A DNA stretch of 64,000 nt from Oscillospiraceae bacterium (GCA_022483045.1 JAKVOA010000001.1:395750-459749); one strand, 5' to 3'; shown: positions 8,061-17,391, numbered from the stretch's first letter. Translations and numbers: made by a program. Notes: generated from the sequence alone by a model not told the origin.

Positions 8061-9374
8061 ATGGCAAAGAACAGAAGCGGCCAGCCGGCGCAGGTGTCTC
8101 GTCAGCCGCAGCAAAAGCATCATGCGGCTGTGCGTCGGCCGGTGGTTTCCACAGCAGGAACCACCGGCGCTGTTTCGGCAGCGCATCCGCAGGTGCGCAC
8201 CTCAAAAGGCAAGTGGAAAAGCAAACTAAAGCTGCTTTCTGTGCGCTCCGGTATGGATATGACTTTCTTTTTCCTGGTGCTGGTATTGGTGTGCTTTGGG
8301 CTTGTCATGGTGTTTTCGGCAAGCTACGCGAATTCCAGTTATCGCTTTAATGGCAACCCCTATCACTTTGTTAAAGCACAAGCAATTTATGCAGTGATCG
8401 GCATCGCACTGATGATTGCAATTTCTTATTTTGACTATCATCATTTACACAAATTTGCTCTGCCAATTTATATTATTACAGTTTTGCTGCTGGGTATTAC
8501 CGTTGCCTTCAAAGGCAGTGCGCTGGTACGCCAGACAAACGGTGCCTACCGCTGGATTACAATCGGTTCCCTGCAGTTTCAGCCCTCTGAAATCGCAAAG
8601 TTCGCTTTGGTGCTGGTGCTTGCGCATCTGATGGCTACCCGGGAAAATATGGATGGCACAAAGCGCGGCAAACGTTTCCGTTTGTTCATTTACGCTGGAG
8701 CTATTCTGCTCATCTGCGGTTTGGTCGCTGCAGAGAAGCATATGTCTGCCACTATCATTCTGCTGCTGCTGGCGACGATTATGCTGTTTATCGGCGGGCT
8801 GCCGGCAAAGTGGTTTGCCATAGGAATTAGTTGTGCGGCAGCTGCGCTGCTGATTATTGCAAACCTGCCGTTTTATGCCCATGTTTCCACCCGTATGATG
8901 GTCTGGAAAAACCCGTGGGATTCCAGTCTTTCCGGCAATGAGGCATGGCAGACGCAGCAGTCCTTGTATGCCATTGGTTCTGGGCGGCTGCTTGGGCTTG
9001 GTTTGGGTAAAAGCCGGCAGAAATACCTGTACCTGCCGGAACCGCAGAACGATTTTATTTTTGCGATTATTTGTGAAGAGCTCGGTTTTGTCGGCGCACT
9101 GGTTATCATCATTCTGTTTGCGCTGCTTATTTGGCGCGGCGTGATGATCGCCCTGCGTGCGAAAGACCGCTTTGGTATGCTGCTCGGGGTCGGCCTGATT
9201 ATGCAGGTCGGGCTGCAGGTGGTGCTGAATATCGCCGTCGTGACCAACACCATTCCAAATACCGGCGTCAGCCTGCCATTCTTCAGCGCCGGCGGCACTT
9301 CGCTGGTGATGCTGCTGGCTCAAATGGGGTTGATTCTCTCTATTTCGCGTACCTCAAATATAGAAAAAACTTAA
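8061..9374 (+). CDS. ftsW: Peptidoglycan glycosyltransferase FtsW (SEDS family)
   Basis: This 437-residue polytopic protein polymerises lipid II at the septum together with a class B PBP. The first ~70 residues are polar, basic and rich in Q/K/H, an unusually long cytoplasmic tail. About ten transmembrane segments follow from residue 71. SEDS landmarks are present: RWITIGSLQFQPSEIAKFALV, the conserved segment near SLYAIGSGRLLGLGLGKSRQK, ENDFIF-like PQNDFIFAIICEELG, and the final NTGVSLPFFSAGGTSL. The start ATG follows GGGGAAGCGG. It lies 56 bases after mraY. Confidence 0.95.
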   Translation: MAKNRSGQPAQVSRQPQQKHHAAVRRPVVSTAGTTGAVSAAHPQVRTSKGKWKSKLKLLSVRSGMDMTFFFLVLVLVCFGLVMVFSASYANSSYRFNGNPYHFVKAQAIYAVIGIALMIAISYFDYHHLHKFALPIYIITVLLLGITVAFKGSALVRQTNGAYRWITIGSLQFQPSEIAKFALVLVLAHLMATRENMDGTKRGKRFRLFIYAGAILLICGLVAAEKHMSATIILLLLATIMLFIGGLPAKWFAIGISCAAAALLIIANLPFYAHVSTRMMVWKNPWDSSLSGNEAWQTQQSLYAIGSGRLLGLGLGKSRQKYLYLPEPQNDFIFAIICEELGFVGALVIIILFALLIWRGVMIALRAKDRFGMLLGVGLIMQVGLQVVLNIAVVTNTIPNTGVSLPFFSAGGTSLVMLLAQMGLILSISRTSNIEKT

Positions 9375-9378
9375 AGAA

Positions 9379-9437
9379 AATACGGTAGCAGCAAAGGCGG
9401 TCTGCGCTTTTGCTGCTGTGCTGTCTGCAGCCGTATT
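9379..9437 (+). other. Stable hairpin between ftsW and murG
   Basis: AATACGG (9379) pairs with CCGTATT (9431). An inner AGCAGCAAAGGCG/CGCTTTTGCTGCT stem lies within it. There is no T run, so it is not a clear terminator; it may protect or tune the mRNA. Confidence 0.4.
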
Positions 9438-9469
9438 CTGATTTATTCGTATAAAGGAGCAATGCCTGT

Positions 9470-10600
9470 ATGAAAATTCTCTTTGCCGGCGGTGGCACCG
9501 CGGGGCATATCAACCCGGCTCTTGCCATAGCGGGCTATGTCCGCGAAAAAGAGCCGGACGCGCAGATTTTGTATATCGGTGCCAAGGGCGGCATGGAAGA
9601 GCGCCTGGTGCCGCAGGCCGGATTTGCGTTTCAAAGTATTACAATTTCGGGGTTTCAGCGCAAACTGAGCTTTGAAAATCTGAAGCGCAATGCTGAGACC
9701 GTTGTGCGCCTGTTTACCTCTACGGCAGAATCAAAAAAAATCATACAGGAATTTGGTCCAGATGTCTGCGTGGGCACCGGCGGCTATGTTTCCGGCCCGG
9801 TGATTCGGGAGGCGATGAAGCTGTACATTCCGGCCGTGATCCACGAACAGAACGCTTTTCCCGGTGTCACCAACAAAGCCCTGAGCAAAGACGCCGACCG
9901 CGTGCTGCTGGCCAACGGCGATGCACAAAAATACATGGCAAAAAACGCCCGTTGTGTTTTGACAGGCAACCCAGTGCGCATGGCTGTGGTGCGGGCTGAC
10001 CGCACTGCTTCCCGCAGGGCACTGGGGCTTGACAGCCGTCCGCTGATTTTGTCCTTTGGCGGCAGTCTTGGTGCACAGAAGGTTAATGAGGCCGTGCTTG
10101 ACCTGCTGACGGAATCGGCCAAAACAGACCGCTTTCAGCATATTCATGCCTATGGGCAGTACGGAGGCTGGTTCCCGCAGAAACTGCAAGAGCGTGGCGT
10201 GCATCTGCAGGACCACCCTAATTTTGATATTCGTCCTTACATTGACAATATGCCGGAATGCCTTGCAGCAGCGGACTTGGTTATCTGCCGCGCAGGTGCT
10301 ATTACGCTGAGTGAGCTGCAGGCAAAAGGTCGTGCGGCCATTATCATTCCCAGTCCCAATGTTGCGGAAAACCACCAGTATTACAATGCAATGAGTATGG
10401 TAAACCGCGGCGCAGGGGAAATCCTAGAAGAAAAGGACTTGACCGGCCCGGCGCTGATTCAAAAAGTACGTTCTCTCTTTGAAAAGCCCGAGACAATTCC
10501 TGCTTTGGCGGCCAATGCGCAGAAAATGGCGATTTTAGATACAAATGAGCGCATTTACAACATTCTGCAGGAAGTGCTGCAGGAAAAAAAGGCACACTGA
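9470..10600 (+). CDS. murG: UDP-N-acetylglucosamine--lipid I GlcNAc transferase MurG
   Basis: MurG adds GlcNAc to lipid I to give lipid II on the inner membrane surface. The 376-residue GT28 protein starts with the diagnostic glycine loop FAGGGTAGHINPALA (residues 4-18) and has the second-domain loops SFGGSLGAQKVNE and the donor-binding region CRAGAITLSELQAKGRAAI. The GTGGYVSGPV segment of the acceptor site is also present. The start ATG follows AAAGGAGC. It lies between ftsW and murA, as in many Clostridia. Confidence 0.97.
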   Translation: MKILFAGGGTAGHINPALAIAGYVREKEPDAQILYIGAKGGMEERLVPQAGFAFQSITISGFQRKLSFENLKRNAETVVRLFTSTAESKKIIQEFGPDVCVGTGGYVSGPVIREAMKLYIPAVIHEQNAFPGVTNKALSKDADRVLLANGDAQKYMAKNARCVLTGNPVRMAVVRADRTASRRALGLDSRPLILSFGGSLGAQKVNEAVLDLLTESAKTDRFQHIHAYGQYGGWFPQKLQERGVHLQDHPNFDIRPYIDNMPECLAAADLVICRAGAITLSELQAKGRAAIIIPSPNVAENHQYYNAMSMVNRGAGEILEEKDLTGPALIQKVRSLFEKPETIPALAANAQKMAILDTNERIYNILQEVLQEKKAH

Positions 10601-10684
10601 GAAAGGCTTTGCCCGCCTGCCTTTTCGTAACCAAACCGGTACTGCCCTGCATAGTATGGCAAAGACTATGTGGGGGTGTTGCAA

Positions 10685-11953
10685 ATGTCAATGTTACGCA
10701 TCAGCGGGCCGTGCCGGCTGCGCGGGGAAGTGCAGGTGCACGGTGCTAAAAACAGCGCTCTGCCCCTGCTGGCGGCCTCTCTGCTGTGCACCGAGCCGTG
10801 TGTCCTGCAAAACTGCCCGCGCCTTTCTGATGTGGATACGGCGGTTACTATTCTGCGCGGGCTGGGCTGCCGCGTAAAAACCGACGAGGGCAGTGTCTTT
10901 ATAGATGCTGGACCGGTGTCTTCCTGCACCATTCCGGATACGCTGATGCGGGAAATGCGTTCTTCTATTATTTTTCTGGGTGCGGTGATAGGCCGCTTGG
11001 GCGAGGCTTCGCTGAGTTTTCCAGGCGGGTGCGAGCTTGGCCCGCGGCCGATCGACCTGCATCTGCAGGCGCTGCGCCGCCTTGGTGCACAGATTAGCGA
11101 GGACCACGGCCGGCTGGTCTGCCGGGCGCCGGGTGGGCTGCACGGTGCAGAGACAACGCTTTCGTTTCCCAGTGTCGGTGCAACAGAAAATGTGATGATT
11201 GCCGCTTCAGTGGCGCGGGGAACAACTGTATTGGAAAATGCCGCCCGTGAGCCGGAAATCGAGGACCTTGCGGGTTTCTTAAATGCCTGCGGTGCGCGTG
11301 TCTTCGGCGCCGGCACAAGCACTGTGCGGATTGAGGGCGTTCCGCGGCTTTCAGGCTGTACTTACCGCGTGATACCAGACCGTATTGCAGCGGCCACTTA
11401 CCTGGCCGCTGCAGCCGCTACAGGAAGCAAGCTGACCCTGCGCGGTGTCGTTGCGCGTCATCTGGTTCCGGTGCTGCCTGCTTTTGAGGAAGCCGGCTGC
11501 CGTATGACTGCTGTAGGCGATACCCTTACCCTGACACCGCCTGCAGTGCTGCACCGGGTGCACTGCATTCGCACAATGCCGTATCCGGGTTTTCCAACAG
11601 ACGCGCAGGCTCCCCTGATGGCTATGACAACGCTGGCACAGGGCACCAGTGTTTTTGTGGAGAATATCTTTGAAGAGCGCTACAAGCATGTCGGCGAGCT
11701 TTTGCGCATGGGGGCAAATATTCGTGTAAACGGCCGCGTGGCCGTGGTAGAGGGCGTGCCGGCCCTTTCGGGTGCTGCAGTAGAGGCTGCAGACCTGCGC
11801 GGCGGCGCGGCGCTGGTGATTGCCGGGCTGGCTGCGCAAGGTGAAACGCTGATTTCCGGCGTGCACCATATCGACCGCGGCTATGAGCATATAGAAAAGA
11901 CACTGCAGGGCCTTGGCGCCCGTATTGAACGTATTCCGGAAGCGGAGGACTGA
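10685..11953 (+). CDS. murA: UDP-N-acetylglucosamine 1-carboxyvinyltransferase MurA
   Basis: MurA transfers enolpyruvate from PEP to UDP-GlcNAc, the first committed step of peptidoglycan synthesis and the fosfomycin target. The 422-residue protein shows HGAKNSALPLLAA near the N-terminus and the catalytic cysteine loop PGGCELGPRPIDLHL, so the fosfomycin-reactive Cys is retained. The late GFPTDAQAPLMAM and FEERYKHVGEL segments also match. ATG 10685 is chosen because GGGGGTG lies 6 bases upstream; a GTG at 10670 is in frame but has no ribosome site. A MurA gene inside the dcw cluster is common in Clostridia. Confidence 0.95.
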   Translation: MSMLRISGPCRLRGEVQVHGAKNSALPLLAASLLCTEPCVLQNCPRLSDVDTAVTILRGLGCRVKTDEGSVFIDAGPVSSCTIPDTLMREMRSSIIFLGAVIGRLGEASLSFPGGCELGPRPIDLHLQALRRLGAQISEDHGRLVCRAPGGLHGAETTLSFPSVGATENVMIAASVARGTTVLENAAREPEIEDLAGFLNACGARVFGAGTSTVRIEGVPRLSGCTYRVIPDRIAAATYLAAAAATGSKLTLRGVVARHLVPVLPAFEEAGCRMTAVGDTLTLTPPAVLHRVHCIRTMPYPGFPTDAQAPLMAMTTLAQGTSVFVENIFEERYKHVGELLRMGANIRVNGRVAVVEGVPALSGAAVEAADLRGGAALVIAGLAAQGETLISGVHHIDRGYEHIEKTLQGLGARIERIPEAED

Positions 11954-11956
11954 CAA

Positions 11957-12907
11957 ATGACGCAAAATGATGTGAAAAAGACAGGAAGGACACGACGGCG
12001 AGACACGTCCCCAAAGCAGCGCCAGCGTGCCTATCAGCGTATGCGCCACCGCAAGCGGATGCAGGTGCTGTTTTACATTTTGGCCTTTTTGGCTGTGCTT
12101 GTCACGGCGGTTGTGCTGTGTGTAATTTTTCTGTTCCAGATTCGTACCATCGAGGTTTCCGGTACTTCCCGCTATACGGTTTCACAAATCACTGCGGCTA
12201 GTGGGGTAAAACAGGGAACCAACTGGTTTCAAGTAAATACTGACACAACTGCGAAAAATGTTGAAAAAGCTTGTCCGTATTTAACAGAGGTCGCGGTCAG
12301 CCGGCAGCTGCCGTCTAAGGTAATTATACAGGTGAAAGAGGGGAAACCCTCCGGTGCGGTGCTGTGGAACGGCAAGTATATTTTAATGGATAAAAACGGC
12401 CGCGTCATGGTAATTTCCGATTCTGTACCGTCAAATGTACCGGTCATAAAAGGCTTGACAGTGCAGTCGGCAGAACTGGGCAGCGTAGTTTCTTTTGCAG
12501 ATAATCAGCGCAGCAGCATTTACAGGCAGGTGACACAGGCAATCGTTGACACGGGCTTTTCGGGTACCACAGCGATTGATGTTTCAGACATCTACAATAT
12601 CAGTGTTGCCTGCACGACAAAGAACAGCAGGATTTTGACGATTAAGCTTGGCAACTCTACTTACCTGCAGAAAAAGTTTCGGTTTGCAAAGGCTACCATC
12701 GACCAGCACCTTTCCGGTGAGCAGGGCACTTTTGATGTTTCTTCTGTCAGCAAAGAAAAGTCGGTTACGTGGTTTACGCCGTCTTCTGCGGCGGCATCGT
12801 CGACCGCTTCCCAAAAATCGGCTTCATCTGCCGCTTCCAGCAGTGCATCTTCTGCTGCAAGCCAAACGCAGCAACAAAGTGGAGTTTCACAGGAAAGCAG
12901 CGGCTAG
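11957..12907 (+). CDS. ftsQ: Cell division protein FtsQ/DivIB
   Basis: The 316-residue protein has a basic cytoplasmic tail, one transmembrane segment (about residues 35-57), and a POTRA domain starting at QIRTIEVSGTSRYT, with the FtsQ-type segment PYLTEVAVSRQLPSKVIIQVKE. It scaffolds the FtsL/DivIC/FtsW complex at the septum. The last ~50 residues are a Ser/Ala/Gln low-complexity tail that is likely disordered. It starts 3 bases after the murA stop with GGAGGA upstream, so the two are translationally close. Confidence 0.93.
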   Translation: MTQNDVKKTGRTRRRDTSPKQRQRAYQRMRHRKRMQVLFYILAFLAVLVTAVVLCVIFLFQIRTIEVSGTSRYTVSQITAASGVKQGTNWFQVNTDTTAKNVEKACPYLTEVAVSRQLPSKVIIQVKEGKPSGAVLWNGKYILMDKNGRVMVISDSVPSNVPVIKGLTVQSAELGSVVSFADNQRSSIYRQVTQAIVDTGFSGTTAIDVSDIYNISVACTTKNSRILTIKLGNSTYLQKKFRFAKATIDQHLSGEQGTFDVSSVSKEKSVTWFTPSSAAASSTASQKSASSAASSSASSAASQTQQQSGVSQESSG

Positions 12908-12960
12908 CCCCGTTTTTTCTGTCTGCTTTTGTGAAAAGCGGCGGAAAGCGAAAAAAAGCA

Positions 12961-12989
12961 TTGAAATTATACGCGAAACGTGATAAATT
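12961..12989 (+). promoter_or_regulatory. Sigma-A promoter of ftsZ
   Basis: TTGAAA (12961-12966), 17 bases, TAAATT (12984-12989), with a TG extension before the -10 box. It sits in the 168-base gap between ftsQ and ftsZ and gives ftsZ separate expression. Confidence 0.8.
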
Positions 12990-13075
12990 AGTTTTATGAT
13001 TGTATAACAGAACCGCTATGGGAAAAGGACTTCTGCAGTATTTACTGCGGGATAACAATAAGGAGGAACCGGCAA

Positions 13076-14266
13076 ATGCCTTTTGAGATTGACAACGACT
13101 TCGAGAATATCGTTCAAATAAAAGTGGTCGGCGTCGGCGGCGGCGGCGGAAACGCCATTGACCGCATGGTCACCATGGGAGTACAGGGAGTGGAGTTTAT
13201 TAGTGTAAATACTGATAAGCAGGCACTGTTCCGCTCAAAGGCGACCCAGAAGATTCAGATCGGCGAGAAAGTGACACACGGAAAAGGCGCCGGCAGCAAG
13301 CCCGAAATGGGCGGCAAGGCTGCTGACGAAAGCCGTGAAGCCATTACAGAGGCCCTGCGCGGCAGCGACATGGTCTTTATCACTGCAGGCATGGGCGGCG
13401 GCACAGGTACCGGCGCTGCGCCGGTTGTGGCCGAGATTGCGCGTGACATGGGCGTTCTTACGGTTGGCATTGTGACAAAGCCCTTTGCTTTTGAGGGCCG
13501 CCGCCGCATGCAGCAGGCCGAAGAGGGCATTGCACAGCTGCGTGAGCATGTTGACTCCCTTGTGGTTATCCCCAACGAGCGCTTAAAGCTTGTTTCCGAA
13601 CAGCGCATTACCCTGCTGAATGCTTTTTCTGTGGCCGATGATGTGCTGCGCCAGGGCGTGCAGAGCATCTCTGACTTGATTAAGCTGCCGGGCCTTGTAA
13701 ACTTGGACTTTGCCGATGTGACCGCCGTAATGAAAGACGCCGGTTATGCACACATGGGCGTAGGCCGTGCTTCCGGTAAAGACAAGGCAGAGACAGCTGC
13801 CAACATGGCGATTTCCAGCCCGCTGCTTGAAACCAGCATCAGCGGCGCAAGGGGCGTTATTATCAATATTACTTCTTCACCGGATATCGGTTTGGATGAA
13901 ATTGAAACGGCTTCTTCCATGATCAGCGAACAGGCCAGCGATGATGCAAACATCATCTGGGGCGCTGCATTTGATGAAAATATGGATGACGAGATGAGCA
14001 TTACCGTCATTGCAACAGGTTTTGACACCAGCGCAGATGAAGACGCAGATGCCGACACAGCAGAAACCGGTGCAGATGACGATATCAATATTCTCAACGG
14101 TACCTTTAACGGCAATAACCGCCCTGCTGCACGTACAGCAGCACCGCGCCAGCAGCCGCAGCAGACAGCATCTGCTGATCGTGCACCTGCAAAGCAGCAG
14201 GCACCGGCTGAGGATGACGACGAAGGCTTTGTCGATATTATGTCGATTTTCAATCGGAATAAGTAA
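13076..14266 (+). CDS. ftsZ: Cell division GTPase FtsZ
   Basis: FtsZ is the tubulin-like GTPase that builds the division ring. The 396-residue protein has the nucleotide loop [13 protein letters not shown] (about residues 19-31), the tubulin signature [10 protein letters not shown], and the T7 synergy loop [12 protein letters not shown] flexible acidic and Gln/Ala-rich linker (about residues 320-380) leads to the conserved tail [14 protein letters not shown], which binds partners such as SepF or FtsA. The start ATG follows AAGGAGGA. No ftsA is seen next to it. Its own promoter and terminator make it a separate unit. Confidence 0.99.
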   Translation: MPFEIDNDFENIVQIKVVGVGGGGGNAIDRMVTMGVQGVEFISVNTDKQALFRSKATQKIQIGEKVTHGKGAGSKPEMGGKAADESREAITEALRGSDMVFITAGMGGGTGTGAAPVVAEIARDMGVLTVGIVTKPFAFEGRRRMQQAEEGIAQLREHVDSLVVIPNERLKLVSEQRITLLNAFSVADDVLRQGVQSISDLIKLPGLVNLDFADVTAVMKDAGYAHMGVGRASGKDKAETAANMAISSPLLETSISGARGVIINITSSPDIGLDEIETASSMISEQASDDANIIWGAAFDENMDDEMSITVIATGFDTSADEDADADTAETGADDDINILNGTFNGNNRPAARTAAPRQQPQQTASADRAPAKQQAPAEDDDEGFVDIMSIFNRNK

Positions 14267-14288
14267 TATCTATACAGAAAGCAAAAGG

Positions 14289-14328
14289 GCTGGTGTCTGT
14301 GTGCAAAACGCAGGCACCGGCTTTTTTC
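14289..14328 (+). terminator. Intrinsic terminator after ftsZ
   Basis: GCTGGTGTCTG (14289) pairs with CAGGCACCGGC, followed by a six-T run ending about 14327. Confidence 0.88.
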
Positions 14329-14374
14329 TGCCGGCGTGAAACTTTAAAGATTGGTAAAATAAAAGCAGGCGAGC

Positions 14375-14403
14375 TTGTCAATTTGTCGGTTTCCTGTTAT
14401 AAT
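14375..14403 (+). promoter_or_regulatory. Sigma-A promoter of corA
   Basis: TTGTCA (14375-14380), 17 bases, TATAAT (14398-14403). The expected start near 14410 excludes the upstream in-frame starts of corA. Confidence 0.85.
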
Positions 14404-14485
14404 CATGCTGGTTGTGCAAACTTTCCTGAGGGTGGCATTGCGTGAGCGGGTGCATTTTCAGAATATGGGAGATGTTAAAAAAGCA

Positions 14486-15412
14486 ATGCTGTCTTACTAC
14501 AAAACTGCCGGCGATAAAATGGAGGAGCTTCCTTCCTGCGAGCCCGGCTGTTGGATCAGCTGCATCGACCCGCAGGACGAGGAAGTTTCGCAGTTGATCC
14601 GTGACTACAAGATTGAGCCGGATTTTTTTCGCGCTGCACTGGATGAAGAAGAGAGTCCACGTATTGACCGCGAAGACAACAGCACGCTGCTGATTGTAGA
14701 TATTCCTGTTGTTGAAAAGACCGAAAACGACAAGCTCTTTTATTCTACCCGGCCGCTTGGCATTATTATTACGGAAAAGAATGTGCTGACGGTCAGCTTG
14801 TACCCAAACTCGGTGCTGGATGAGTTTGCCGACGGCGCTGTGCGAAACGTGCAGACAAACCTGAAAACCCGCTTTGTACTGCAACTGATGCTGCGCGTGG
14901 CAACGCGCTTTCTGCTTTACTTAAAGCAAATTGAGCGTACAAGTGACTTGATGGAAAAAGAACTGCGCCGCTCTATGAAAAACGATGAATTGGTACAGCT
15001 GCTCGATATTGAAAAATCATTGGTGTATTTTTCTTCTTCTCTCAAACAGAATGAAAGCACACTGGAAAAGATTATGCGCGGACGCGCTTTAAAGCTTTAT
15101 GATGAGGACCAAGACTTGTTGGAAGATGTGTTGATTGAGGTAAAACAGGGCATTGATATGTCTAATATCTACATGAATATTCTTTCCAGTACCATGGACG
15201 CTTTTGCCTCGATTATCAACAATAACCTGAATAACGTAATGAAAATACTGGCGTCCATTACGCTGATTTTTTCGGTGCCAACGGTTATTTCAGGTATCTA
15301 TGGCATGAACGTCACGGGCCTGCCGCAGCCCAGCTTTGTATTTACCATAGTGCTGATTGTCGTGTGTACAGTCGTTGCGGCAATGATCTTAAAGAAGAAA
15401 AAAATGATGTAA
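14486..15412 (+). CDS. corA: CorA-family magnesium/divalent cation transporter
   Basis: The 308-residue protein has a large cytoplasmic N-terminal domain with long helices and two C-terminal transmembrane helices joined by the signature YGMNVTGLP, in which GMN is the pore-mouth motif of CorA. It forms a pentameric Mg2+ channel. The frame is open further upstream, but the promoter at 14375-14403 rules out starts before about 14410. ATG 14486 (MLSYYKT) is chosen because family members begin this way and GGGAGATG lies upstream; ATG 14465 is possible. Confidence 0.9.
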   Translation: MLSYYKTAGDKMEELPSCEPGCWISCIDPQDEEVSQLIRDYKIEPDFFRAALDEEESPRIDREDNSTLLIVDIPVVEKTENDKLFYSTRPLGIIITEKNVLTVSLYPNSVLDEFADGAVRNVQTNLKTRFVLQLMLRVATRFLLYLKQIERTSDLMEKELRRSMKNDELVQLLDIEKSLVYFSSSLKQNESTLEKIMRGRALKLYDEDQDLLEDVLIEVKQGIDMSNIYMNILSSTMDAFASIINNNLNNVMKILASITLIFSVPTVISGIYGMNVTGLPQPSFVFTIVLIVVCTVVAAMILKKKKMM

Positions 15413-15448
15413 ACAGCGTGTGCACAGGCCGCGCAGAGAGGTGCCGCT

Positions 15449-15982
15449 TTGGATAAAATAAAGATAAATGCACAGGAAATGACACAGCAGGCGCCTTTGC
15501 TGCACGCAGGGGAACAGGTACTTTTGAGCGGCGTGATTTACACTGCACGCGACCAGGCCCACAAACGTATTCGCGCGCTGATGACAGAGGGAAAGCCGCT
15601 GCCGTTTACGCTGGCAGGGGCTACTGTTTATTACGCTGGGCCTACCCCTACGCCGCCCAACTTGCCGATTGGTGCCTGCGGACCGACCACTTCCGGCCGC
15701 ATGGACCCCTATACACCGGCTCTGCTGGATGCAGGTTTGAAGTGCATGATTGGCAAGGGCGGGCGAAGTGAAGAGGTTTGCCAGGCCATTTGCCGCAATC
15801 GTGCGGTATACCTGTGTGCAGTCGGTGGGGCAGGCGCTCTGGCGGCGCAGTGCGTAAAAAAACTAGAAGTTATCGCTTTTGAGGACCTGGGGTGCGAGTC
15901 AGTTAAGCGGCTTACAGTGCAGAATTTTCCGCTTCTAGTGGCGATTGACTGCCACGGCGGCAGCCTTTTTGCAAATAAATAG
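15449..15982 (+). CDS. Fumarate hydratase class I, beta (C-terminal) subunit
   Basis: This 177-residue protein is the beta half of a two-subunit iron-sulphur hydro-lyase of the fumarase/L-tartrate dehydratase family. The diagnostic segment GACGPTTSGRMDPYTP is intact, and a TTG start with GAGAGGTG six bases upstream is the best choice. The alpha subunit, which binds the [4Fe-4S] cluster, is normally just upstream, but corA lies there and a cation carrier lies downstream, so the subunit is an orphan here. The substrate (fumarate or tartrate) cannot be told from this subunit. The alpha subunit presumably lies elsewhere. Confidence 0.88.
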   Translation: MDKIKINAQEMTQQAPLLHAGEQVLLSGVIYTARDQAHKRIRALMTEGKPLPFTLAGATVYYAGPTPTPPNLPIGACGPTTSGRMDPYTPALLDAGLKCMIGKGGRSEEVCQAICRNRAVYLCAVGGAGALAAQCVKKLEVIAFEDLGCESVKRLTVQNFPLLVAIDCHGGSLFANK

Positions 15983-15989
15983 GAAATTC

Positions 15990-16018
15990 TTGCTATTTAA
16001 TAATCGTAGTGGTATACT
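15990..16018 (+). promoter_or_regulatory. Sigma-A promoter before the cation efflux gene
   Basis: TTGCTA (15990-15995), 17 bases, TATACT (16013-16018) with a TG extension. The predicted start near 16025 is only about 15 bases before a perfect terminator hairpin. Confidence 0.7.
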
Positions 16019-16039
16019 TCCTATTACCCAGAAATGATT

Positions 16040-16067
16040 GCCTCTCCGGGCGGAGAGGCTTTTTTTT
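16040..16067 (+). terminator. Intrinsic terminator upstream of the cation efflux gene
   Basis: Perfect 8-bp stem GCCTCTCC/GGAGAGGC with a GGGC loop, followed by eight T. It may end the fumarase beta transcript, or act as a leader attenuator for the promoter just upstream. Confidence 0.92.
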
Positions 16068-16121
16068 ACATAACGCGCGGGACAAAATTTTGCCGATGCG
16101 CGCTGGTCAGGAGGACTTTTT

Positions 16122-17321
16122 ATGACTGAATGGTTAATTCGTCATTTTGTGCCAAACAATGAGAATACAGAAAATCAGCAGGTGCATGCGGCATATGGTC
16201 GTTTTGCAGGCACTGTCGGTGTGGCGAGCAACCTTTTTTTGGCAGTAATCAAATTTATTGCGGGCACCTTGTTCCACAGCCTTGCTATCACAGCAGATGC
16301 TGTCAACAACCTTTCCGACTGCGCAAGCAGTGTCGTCACGCTGATGGGCTTTAAGCTGGCTGAGAAGCCTGCAGATGAAGAGCATCCGTTTGGGCACGAG
16401 CGCATTGAGTATATCAGTGGGCTGATTGTCTCCATAGCAGTCTTGTTTGTCGGTATTCAGCTGGCACAAGAGGGCGTTTCAAAGATTCTTTCGCCGCAGG
16501 CGGCACAGACGGGCGTCTTGTCGATTGTGATTTTAGCGGTTTCTATCTGCATTAAACTTTGGCAGTCTTCTTTTTATCAGAAAGTTGCAAAGCGCATTGA
16601 CTCTGCCACACTGGCTGCTACCGCTGCAGACAGCCGCAACGATGTGTTTTCAACTACAGCCATTCTGGTTGGCATTTTCATCACAAAACTAACCGGCTTC
16701 AACTTAGACGGCTACATGGGTCTTGCAGTGGCAGTATTGATTATTATTACAGGCATACAGCTGATTAAAGAAACCAGTGACCCGCTGCTGGGGCAGGCAC
16801 CAGACAAAAAACTGGTTAATCAGATTTATAAAAGCATTATGACTTATGATGGTATTCTTGGTGTACATGACTTGACAGTACACAATTACGGCCCAAACCG
16901 CTGGTTTGCTTCTGTACACTGTGAAGTGGATGCCCACCAGGATGTTTTAGTCAGCCATGACCTGATTGACAATATCGAGCGCACGGTCGGCGCAGAGCTG
17001 GGGATTCAGCTGGTTATCCATATGGATCCCATTATTGCCGATGACCCACGTACCAACGAACTGTGCCACCAAGTGACAGAGATGGTAAAGGCCGTGGAGC
17101 CACAGGCTACCATTCATGATTTTCGCGTAGTGTGGGGGCCGACACACTCTAACTTAATTTTCGACGTGTGCGCGCCGTATTCCTGCAAACTCTCTAATGA
17201 AGAGCTGCGCCGGCGTGTGCATGTGGGCATTAAAGCACTCAGTGAAAACTACTATCCGGTGATTACAATAGACCGCGACTATGTGCCGCACAGTGCCAAC
17301 AACCAGGAAGATAATAAGTAA
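16122..17321 (+). CDS. Cation diffusion facilitator (CDF) family efflux protein
   Basis: The 399-residue protein is a proton-coupled metal exporter with six transmembrane segments and a long C-terminal cytoplasmic domain. The second helix carries the metal-site motif ADAVNNLSD (Asp x3 Asp type), and the fifth carries AADSRNDVFST; HPFGHERIE follows helix 2, as in FieF/MntE-type proteins. Expected substrates are Mn, Zn, Fe or Co; the sequence does not settle which. The C-terminus has an extra domain (after about residue 300). The start ATG follows TCAGGAGG. It has its own promoter. Confidence 0.93.
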   Translation: MTEWLIRHFVPNNENTENQQVHAAYGRFAGTVGVASNLFLAVIKFIAGTLFHSLAITADAVNNLSDCASSVVTLMGFKLAEKPADEEHPFGHERIEYISGLIVSIAVLFVGIQLAQEGVSKILSPQAAQTGVLSIVILAVSICIKLWQSSFYQKVAKRIDSATLAATAADSRNDVFSTTAILVGIFITKLTGFNLDGYMGLAVAVLIIITGIQLIKETSDPLLGQAPDKKLVNQIYKSIMTYDGILGVHDLTVHNYGPNRWFASVHCEVDAHQDVLVSHDLIDNIERTVGAELGIQLVIHMDPIIADDPRTNELCHQVTEMVKAVEPQATIHDFRVVWGPTHSNLIFDVCAPYSCKLSNEELRRRVHVGIKALSENYYPVITIDRDYVPHSANNQEDNK

Positions 17322-17391
17322 GGCCTTGTGTAGAGGCGAAAACCGTTTGCTGACTTTTCCTTTCCAGTAAAAGACTTTTGTACAAGAATGC

